DNA of 7,850 nucleotides from an uncultured archaeon (GTDB taxonomy: Archaea > Thermoproteota > Nitrososphaeria > Nitrososphaerales > CALBXV01), in assembly GCA_937890045.1 (NCBI GenBank), contig CALBXV010000201.1, positions 1 to 7,850 on the forward strand, read 5' to 3'. The notes below the pieces were generated by a model. It saw only the letters and a list, made by a program, of their open reading frames with translations, had not been told where the DNA came from and did not search any database. Position 1 is the first letter of the stretch. Each line of letters starts with the position of its first letter. Of the stretch, positions 1-5,145 are shown one piece after another. The translations under genes were made by a program, and so were the position numbers.

Positions 1-141
1 ATCTGGATAAACTTGATTGGCAACAAATATCTTATACTCTATATCTTTGTCCTTAAAAAATTCATCCATATGTGGAACAAACTTTTTAAGATGTTCTTCT
101 CTTTTATAATGTGGAACACATATTGCTAATTTTTTACTCAT
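1..141 (-). CDS. GT7-like glycosyltransferase, N-terminal fragment (cut by window edge)
   Basis: This reading frame starts at the ATG at 141 and stays open to base 1, giving 47 residues. The N-terminus (KKLAICVPHYKREEHLKKFV, followed by a hydrophobic KIFVAN strand) matches in order the first β-strand and helix of the 482-residue GT7 protein nearby (KLGIIVPYRDREDHLKYFV, then IYIIEQ). That is the UDP-sugar-binding start of the GT-A fold in the β-1,4-galactosyltransferase family. I infer a third GT7-like paralogue. The start is well supported: an AGGGAGA Shine-Dalgarno lies 7 bases upstream, and the ATG overlaps the TGA stop of the SGNH hydrolase gene as ATGA. The DVD motif, the EDDD motif and any LamG insertion would lie beyond the left edge, so catalytic competence cannot be judged. 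A GT2-type enzyme is a less likely alternative. Confidence 0.82.
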   Translation of the reverse strand, partial: MSKKLAICVPHYKREEHLKKFVPHMDEFFKDKDIEYKIFVANQVYPD

Positions 142-980
142 CGTAATTTCTCCCTAAGAAATTTTTCATATATGTCAGCCACTTGTGTATGTCCTTTAGG
201 TGAAAAATGACTATCGCTATTGAAACCGGCCTCAGCTAAAGTTTCAATATCACCAGCATTAACTATACTTTGTATATCCAACTCTTTTAGAATAGATTTT
301 TGACTTGGGAATTTTAGGTTCGTAAAACTTAACATATTATTAATCATAAACTGATCACTTTTACTTACATACCAATGTTGATCTCCCTCGCTTCTTTTGC
401 ACATATTAAAGAAAAAAACCTTAATACCCTTTGATTCTAAAAATCCTTTATATTCTACCATCTTCATTAAATATTTTGCTACATAATAATCTACTTGAAA
501 ATAGTTTAACAAAAAGTCTTTCGGTAATGGAGTGGAATTAAACCGGAAATTTCCCTGTTTTTTATCATTCAATAATAATTCAACTCTAGATAAAGCTGGA
601 ATATCATAACAAAACATCGTTTTAGTATAATCAATTTTATCTTTATTATTAAGAATAAACGAAGATACTGTTCTAAATTGTGATTCTATACCAAAACCTG
701 GAATTGATAAATTATACGTATCTATTTCTAATCTTTTACCTAATTGCATTGGATAACTAATTTGGCTTACAACTTCAATGGACTCACCATATGTTTTAAC
801 GTCAGGAAATAACTCATAAAATTTAGGATGTGACCATACTACAGGTCTGTCGTATGACTCAACGTCTGCAACAATAGAAACATTATTGGTTGGGCCCAAC
901 CAATCATTACTAATCATTCCACTGCCGAATGGTATAGAACATCCACTCCAAATCATTGTCTCAATTGACATATTACTCAT
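138..980 (-). CDS. SGNH/GDSL-family hydrolase
   Basis: The 280-residue product looks like an SGNH-fold serine hydrolase, a family that cleaves ester bonds such as O-acetyl groups on glycans. Block I is near the N-terminus as SGCSIPFGSG, with Ser15 the expected nucleophile. It has the GCS-x-x-x-G form rather than the classical GDS. Block V is near the C-terminus as DSHFSPKGH, with Asp256 and His258 as the rest of the triad, followed by a final helix. The middle region (FCYDIPALSR) sits where many members carry oxyanion-loop residues, but a canonical GxN block is not evident. No signal peptide or membrane segment is seen. I chose ATG at 980, which overlaps the upstream TGA as TGATG and has AAGG 10 bases upstream. 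A TTG at 983 would add one residue and ATG at 971 would remove three. The neighbouring glycosyltransferases suggest it deacylates a sugar or glycan. Substrate and biological target are inferred. Confidence 0.84.
   Translation of the reverse strand: MSNMSIETMIWSGCSIPFGSGMISNDWLGPTNNVSIVADVESYDRPVVWSHPKFYELFPDVKTYGESIEVVSQISYPMQLGKRLEIDTYNLSIPGFGIESQFRTVSSFILNNKDKIDYTKTMFCYDIPALSRVELLLNDKKQGNFRFNSTPLPKDFLLNYFQVDYYVAKYLMKMVEYKGFLESKGIKVFFFNMCKRSEGDQHWYVSKSDQFMINNMLSFTNLKFPSQKSILKELDIQSIVNAGDIETLAEAGFNSDSHFSPKGHTQVADIYEKFLREKLR
149..155 (-). promoter_or_regulatory. Shine-Dalgarno site for the left-edge glycosyltransferase
   Basis: On the minus strand the sequence reads AGGGAGA, followed by a 7-base spacer and ATG at 141. 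The site lies inside the last codons of the SGNH hydrolase gene. This glycosyltransferase can therefore load ribosomes itself and need not rely only on coupling through the ATGA overlap. Confidence 0.75.
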
Positions 981-2428
981 CAAATATCAACCTTCACATA
1001 TTTACAATCTCCCATAAAAGTATCTGTTTGTAATACTTTATAATCCAATGTAGATAATCCATCTTTAGTTAAATCTATTAAATTGCGTTTTACTTTATTA
1101 AAAAATCTTAATTGATTTTCTCTACTACCAAAATCCACATATTTAGAATTGTCCCACCCACTTTCTTGATGCTCCAAACAAGTAAAGTTTCCATCCCTTC
1201 TATATGGTATTAAAGATGTATATCCAAATTTAATATTTACATTTTTTTGTATCACATCAGTTAAAATTGATTCCGACTTGAGACCACTTACATCATCTAG
1301 TTTTCTATCATTAACAAATTCTGCATTAGTACTATAAACTAAATTTTCAACAGATTTGTAGGATTGATTTTTAATTGTAGGAACACTTATATTTCCATTA
1401 TTAAATAAAGATTTTATTTCTCTCCATTCTAGAGCTTTATTCCATATAGAAGTTTGATTTATATAACCTTTAAAGTTATCTGTTTCTCCTGTATATGGAT
1501 CGCCACAACCTAAATACATAAAAGATTTAAATTGTTTCACTGATAGACCTCCCATAGTAACTGGTGACGCAGTTGATTCTACTCCATTAACAAAACTACT
1601 CATTCTACCACTTTCTTTATCATAAGTAAAAACGTAATGTAACCACTGCTCAGTTAATCTAGGTGTTACTACCATCCATTCCTTACCATCTTTATCTAAT
1701 ATTGATGCTTTTAATTGCAATCCACTAGTAAATGATAAATTAAAAAAGAATTTTTTAAACAAAATATAATATTCATCGTAATCATCTGTTTCATTTAATA
1801 TTAAATCGTGTGATGGATATAACCACAACTGTATAGTAAATGAATTTTTAAAAGTGTCTGATAAAATCTGACTAGGTACAATTTTAATATAAGATTTATC
1901 AATAAATTGTAATACCATTTTATTCTGTTGATCTGAATCCTTATATTCTCCCAACCGTACTATATCTAAGGGTACTCCTCTCTTTTTACATCTATGTAAT
2001 AAATCATCATCTTCATAACCCCATCCCCAATATTCATTAGAAAATCCGTTAATCAATTCAAAATGTTTTTTAGTAAATAAAGTAACTCCACCAAAGTATT
2101 CATCATATACTAATTGATAATTAAATTTACTTAATCTGGATGCCAAATGAGTAGGTCTATGAACAGTTGAATAATCACAAGAAGAATCTTGTGGTATTAT
2201 ATCAACGTCATGAAAACACACATAATCACAATCATCTTTAAATAATTCATATCCAACATTCAATAATTTACCTCTATTGAAAGATTTTTCATTTCCTTGT
2301 TCTATTATATAAATACTATGTGGAATACCACATTCATCTAAGTATTCTTTAATAGATGGAACAAAATACTTTAAATGATCTTCCCTATCCCTATAAGGTA
2401 CTATAATTCCCAATTTTTGTTTTTGCAT
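980..2428 (-). CDS. β-1,4-galactosyltransferase-like GT7 enzyme with an inserted LamG domain
   Basis: This 482-residue protein carries the GT7 motifs in order: IVPYRDREDHLKYF (9-22), FNRGKLLNVGY (50-60), DVD at 74-76 (metal and UDP-sugar binding), YFGG (111-114), and NGFSNEYWGWGYEDDD (127-142). Trp136, Glu139 and Asp140 correspond to W314, E317 and catalytic D318 of bovine B4GALT1. Tyr111 corresponds to Y289, which favours UDP-Gal over UDP-GalNAc, so galactosyl transfer is the best guess. After about residue 160 comes a LamG/concanavalin-like region to about 400 (FTIQLWLYP, HYVFTYD, SFVNG, YLGCGD, FKGYI, IWNKALEWREI). GT7 sequence then resumes, with Cys417/His420 near the position of M344/H347 and a DGLSTLDYKVLQ segment (456-467) like the C-terminus of animal enzymes. 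The LamG therefore interrupts the catalytic domain. No membrane anchor is seen. The ATG at 2428 overlaps the upstream TAA as TAATG and has no clear Shine-Dalgarno, so translation is probably coupled. Family is firm; acceptor unknown. Confidence 0.93.
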   Translation of the reverse strand: MQKQKLGIIVPYRDREDHLKYFVPSIKEYLDECGIPHSIYIIEQGNEKSFNRGKLLNVGYELFKDDCDYVCFHDVDIIPQDSSCDYSTVHRPTHLASRLSKFNYQLVYDEYFGGVTLFTKKHFELINGFSNEYWGWGYEDDDLLHRCKKRGVPLDIVRLGEYKDSDQQNKMVLQFIDKSYIKIVPSQILSDTFKNSFTIQLWLYPSHDLILNETDDYDEYYILFKKFFFNLSFTSGLQLKASILDKDGKEWMVVTPRLTEQWLHYVFTYDKESGRMSSFVNGVESTASPVTMGGLSVKQFKSFMYLGCGDPYTGETDNFKGYINQTSIWNKALEWREIKSLFNNGNISVPTIKNQSYKSVENLVYSTNAEFVNDRKLDDVSGLKSESILTDVIQKNVNIKFGYTSLIPYRRDGNFTCLEHQESGWDNSKYVDFGSRENQLRFFNKVKRNLIDLTKDGLSTLDYKVLQTDTFMGDCKYVKVDI

Positions 2429-2748
2429 TATTTTTCTTTAAATAATTTACTTACAACAGTTTCATCAGAACTTCTTCCAGACTTATTTTCTTCCATAAAC
2501 GTTCTAAATTCTGCGAAAAATGAATCAAAATCATTTACTCCTGCGTTAGAATTTAAAAGTTCTTCATCCCGTCTAGCTTTCTGGTAACCATACAGTTCCC
2601 ACAATTTCCAATCAAGTTGCTCCAACAACTCTATAATCTTAAATAACATTACGGTGACAGAAGATTCTTCCGTAACTTTTATTTTGCTTTCCGGATCCGA
2701 ATATTCACCACTGTCAAGTAAATCTCTAGCATCTTTTTCGTTTGACAT
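2428..2748 (-). CDS. Hypothetical small acidic protein with a central helix
   Basis: I do not recognise this 106-residue protein. The first 28 residues are polar and acidic. Residues about 29-66 look like one long amphipathic helix (VTVMLFKIIELLEQLDWKLW, then a charged ELYGYQKARRDEE stretch). Residues 73-88 (DFDSFFAEFRTFMEEN) suggest a second short helix, and the tail is charged. There is no signal peptide, no membrane segment long enough to span a bilayer, and no cysteine. It has its own strong Shine-Dalgarno and lies between two GT7-LamG paralogues, 16 bases after the stop of the first, and its TAA overlaps the start of the second. A subunit, adaptor or oligomerisation partner for the glycosyltransferases is possible but is inferred only from position. 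A virion-associated small protein is an alternative. Confidence 0.75.
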   Translation of the reverse strand: MSNEKDARDLLDSGEYSDPESKIKVTEESSVTVMLFKIIELLEQLDWKLWELYGYQKARRDEELLNSNAGVNDFDSFFAEFRTFMEENKSGRSSDETVVSKLFKEK

Positions 2749-2755
2749 TTTTTTT

Positions 2756-2760
2756 TCTCC
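2756..2760 (-). promoter_or_regulatory. Shine-Dalgarno site for the 106-residue protein
   Basis: The minus strand reads GGAGA, then an all-A run into the ATG at 2748. It lies in the 16-base gap after the TAA of the 508-residue glycosyltransferase, the only true intergenic gap in the window. It supports both the start choice and the reality of the small gene. Confidence 0.75.
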
Positions 2761-2764
2761 TATG

Positions 2765-4291
2765 TTATAATTGTACAGATAAAATTTCTGCTTTATCTAA
2801 TGAAATATTACCTACTTTTTGATCCCGTTTCAATAACTTAAATCTTAAATTATTTAATCCATCCGATTTTACAACTGGTTCACCACCATTAACTGTTTCA
2901 GTTAATATTTTATAATTATTTTTATTATTAGTATAAGATTTCTTACCTATATAATCTGACATTATATTTCCATTATATCTAAAAATTCCATGCTTCCTAT
3001 ATGGAGTACTCTTAATAGTTGCCTTTTTTAAAACTCCAGTCAATATATCACATTGTATCAACTGTAAATGATTTAAATTTTTACTCATATCAAAACTCAT
3101 ATTTTTATAACCAGATTTAAATGGTATATATGTTATTGGCAATATACCTCGTGTTTTTGTGAAAGATTCTACTCCATAATTAAATAGTTGATCTATTTCT
3201 AATGCATCCATGTATTTTTTATAAATTGAAATAGTTGAAATATTACCTTCATAATAACTACGCCACTGCTTTCCTTTTGGATTTCCTACTCCTACATACA
3301 AGGGACATTTATCATAATTTTTTATTGGATTTTTCATTTTAATTGATCTTATCAATCGACCATTAACATAAAAAGAACTCAATAAATTATCTCTATCATA
3401 TGACCAACTAACATCATACCAAATTTTAGGTTGTATTCTAATTTCAGTTGATTCTAACTTATCCTTTGAATCAAACACATTCAATTTTAATGTTGAATTA
3501 TTAGTTATACTTATTCCAGAATGAAATCCTGGTTTACATATTAGTTGATATTCACATCTATTATTATCCTTACTAACATCAAAAGCTGGAATTCTTTCCA
3601 CCATAAATTTCACATTTATAGTAAAATCATCTTCAAACAATCCATCAATAACTTCATTTTCTGTAAATTGAGCATAACTTATTTGCCCATTTAATTTTAT
3701 ATAATTTAATTCTGTATCTTTAGTATACTTTACGTCGGTAGGTAAATTACAAATTTTTATTCTTTCAAAAAAATCATCATCATGAAACCCATAACCCCAA
3801 TACTTATTTGAAAATCCATTCATTAATTTAAATAAATTAGATGGTATCATAATAGACCCGCCCGTGAAAGTATCATATATAGGTTGATCATTTATAAAAT
3901 CTTCAATAGATAAATCTTCTGAATATTCTTCATTTCCTATATAGGAATATCCAAGATGCATTGGTTTATCAACTGGGTTATAAATATTATTATCAAAAAC
4001 TGGATGTAATCGTATATCTTGAAATACTAAATAATTATAAAAATCTTCATCGGTAGTTACAAATTTAGCTCCTATATTAAAACATTTACCCCAATTTAAT
4101 GGTTTTTTAGTAAGCTGTTCTATAAAAAATAACTTCCAATCTAATTTTTCTTTATCTTTTAAAAAATATTCAAGATGGTAAAAAAGTTTTTCTCTTAAAC
4201 TTTCTTCCTCTTTACTTCGTACGCCCTTCCATCCTATCTGGTCTTTTTCAAAGCGATACGCTGTAGTTGGTACAATAAATGCTAATTTCAT
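2765..4291 (-). CDS. GT7-like glycosyltransferase paralogue with inserted LamG domain and altered active-site motifs
   Basis: The 508-residue protein follows the architecture of the 482-residue GT7 neighbour, with FIVPTT (5-10), KLFFIEQ (53-59), NWGKCFNIGAKF (66-77), FTGG (142-145) and NGFSNKYWGYGFHDDD (158-173). A LamG-like region spans about 190-425 (FTINVKFMV, WYDVSWSYD, SFYVNG, LYVGVGN, YEGNIS, ALEIDQLF). GT7 sequence resumes with PYRKHGIFRYNG (430-441) and SDGLNNLRFKLL (476-487). Key residues differ: the DVD motif is D92-I-R94, so the metal-coordinating second Asp is Arg; EDDD is H170-DDD; the first-shell Trp is Tyr167; the YFGG Tyr is Phe142; and the late metal-ligand His is replaced (Asn442 in my alignment). 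Asp171, matching the catalytic base, is kept. It may be metal-independent, use another donor, or be a non-catalytic partner. The N-terminal loop (11-35) is longer than in the paralogue. The ATG at 4291 overlaps the upstream TGA as ATGA and has no strong Shine-Dalgarno. Confidence 0.87.
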   Translation of the reverse strand: MKLAFIVPTTAYRFEKDQIGWKGVRSKEEESLREKLFYHLEYFLKDKEKLDWKLFFIEQLTKKPLNWGKCFNIGAKFVTTDEDFYNYLVFQDIRLHPVFDNNIYNPVDKPMHLGYSYIGNEEYSEDLSIEDFINDQPIYDTFTGGSIMIPSNLFKLMNGFSNKYWGYGFHDDDFFERIKICNLPTDVKYTKDTELNYIKLNGQISYAQFTENEVIDGLFEDDFTINVKFMVERIPAFDVSKDNNRCEYQLICKPGFHSGISITNNSTLKLNVFDSKDKLESTEIRIQPKIWYDVSWSYDRDNLLSSFYVNGRLIRSIKMKNPIKNYDKCPLYVGVGNPKGKQWRSYYEGNISTISIYKKYMDALEIDQLFNYGVESFTKTRGILPITYIPFKSGYKNMSFDMSKNLNHLQLIQCDILTGVLKKATIKSTPYRKHGIFRYNGNIMSDYIGKKSYTNNKNNYKILTETVNGGEPVVKSDGLNNLRFKLLKRDQKVGNISLDKAEILSVQL

Positions 4292-5145
4292 TGTTTATAA
4301 AACAAACTTTCTTTTACGATATTATCCCATTTCAAATGATCCGTAAACTTATTTCCAATTCTTTCTATATAAAATTTAGAATTATCTATTGGAATTTTAT
4401 AATCATTTTCAACTATAAAATCCAACATCTTTTGATACTCCCAATGATATGTATATTTTTCCTTAATACTTGAAACTTGTTTCAATCTTTTAATAATAGA
4501 ACTATCCCACTTAAAATGGTGTACTTGAATAAAACATTGATCTACTGGATACCTTAATGGATGATTAATAAAATTCTTCCCATATGAAGTGCTTCCATCA
4601 TCAAATACTACATAATGCTGCCCGTTTTCCAATCTTAAAGAACCATGTATAATTGGAACTTTATTAGGACATGCATTAGATACTCTCATTCTAAAAGAAC
4701 CTCCTAATGGTAATTGTTTCCAAATATCACTATCATCGTTTACCTCTGGAAAGCTTCCGCCTTCACCTATTCTATCTAAAAATGCACCTGTAACAAATTT
4801 ATATCCTGAATTTTCACAACTATCTATAATATCATTTAGTTCAAATGGATAAACATGAAATTCATCATCATCTGATACTATCCACCATTCATCTGGTTTT
4901 TTAGAGATAATTTCATTATATAACGATGTAACCTTCTCCCAATTGAATGGTTCTAATACTATCTTATTATAAATATCAGATCCTATATCGGAAACAATTT
5001 TTTTTATTTCTTCTAATACTCCATCATCCTTTTTATGTAGATATGCCACTACAAAAATATCATCAACTATATCTTTATAATGGTTCAACATATGTTTTAA
5101 CATTGTAGTATTATGACCACATACTGTAACTAAATTTAAACTCAT
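4288..5145 (-). CDS. GT-A glycosyltransferase (GT2/GT92-like, Glyco_tranf_2_4 type)
   Basis: The 285-residue protein opens with a β-strand and loop LVTVCGHNTTMLKHMLNHY (5-23), then DDIFVVAYLHKK (28-39), as in GT-A transferases that begin with a 'N-E-x-x-x-L-x-x-W/H-x-x-G' type loop. WWIVSDDDEF (87-96) gives a DXD-type metal and nucleotide-sugar site at Asp92 to Asp94. VHHFKWD (208-214) resembles the conserved 'HYKWR/HFKW' region seen near the C-terminal side of this group and is a likely acceptor or metal contact. There is no transmembrane helix, unlike many GT92 enzymes. It is predicted to be a cytoplasmic sugar transferase; donor and acceptor are not readable. The ATG at 5145 overlaps the radical SAM TGA as ATGA and lacks a Shine-Dalgarno, and its own TGA overlaps the next glycosyltransferase start in the same way. 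Expression is therefore probably coupled on both sides. Confidence 0.8.
   Translation of the reverse strand: MSLNLVTVCGHNTTMLKHMLNHYKDIVDDIFVVAYLHKKDDGVLEEIKKIVSDIGSDIYNKIVLEPFNWEKVTSLYNEIISKKPDEWWIVSDDDEFHVYPFELNDIIDSCENSGYKFVTGAFLDRIGEGGSFPEVNDDSDIWKQLPLGGSFRMRVSNACPNKVPIIHGSLRLENGQHYVVFDDGSTSYGKNFINHPLRYPVDQCFIQVHHFKWDSSIIKRLKQVSSIKEKYTYHWEYQKMLDFIVENDYKIPIDNSKFYIERIGNKFTDHLKWDNIVKESLFYKQ

Noticed and set aside
2375..2587. Plus-strand open frame of 70 codons
   Set aside because: It is antisense across the junction of the 482-residue glycosyltransferase and the 106-residue gene, has no Shine-Dalgarno, and its Phe/Leu/Ser-rich product reflects A+T-rich antisense sequence.
2749..2764. Run of T/A between the 508-residue gene and the 106-residue gene as a possible terminator
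   Set aside because: There is no preceding stem-loop, and on the minus strand the A run is the spacer between the Shine-Dalgarno and the ATG.
4279..4473. Plus-strand open frame of 64 codons with hydrophobic product
   Set aside because: It is antisense to the C-terminus of the 285-residue glycosyltransferase. The Ile/Phe richness comes from Lys/Asn-rich codons on the other strand and is not evidence of a membrane protein.
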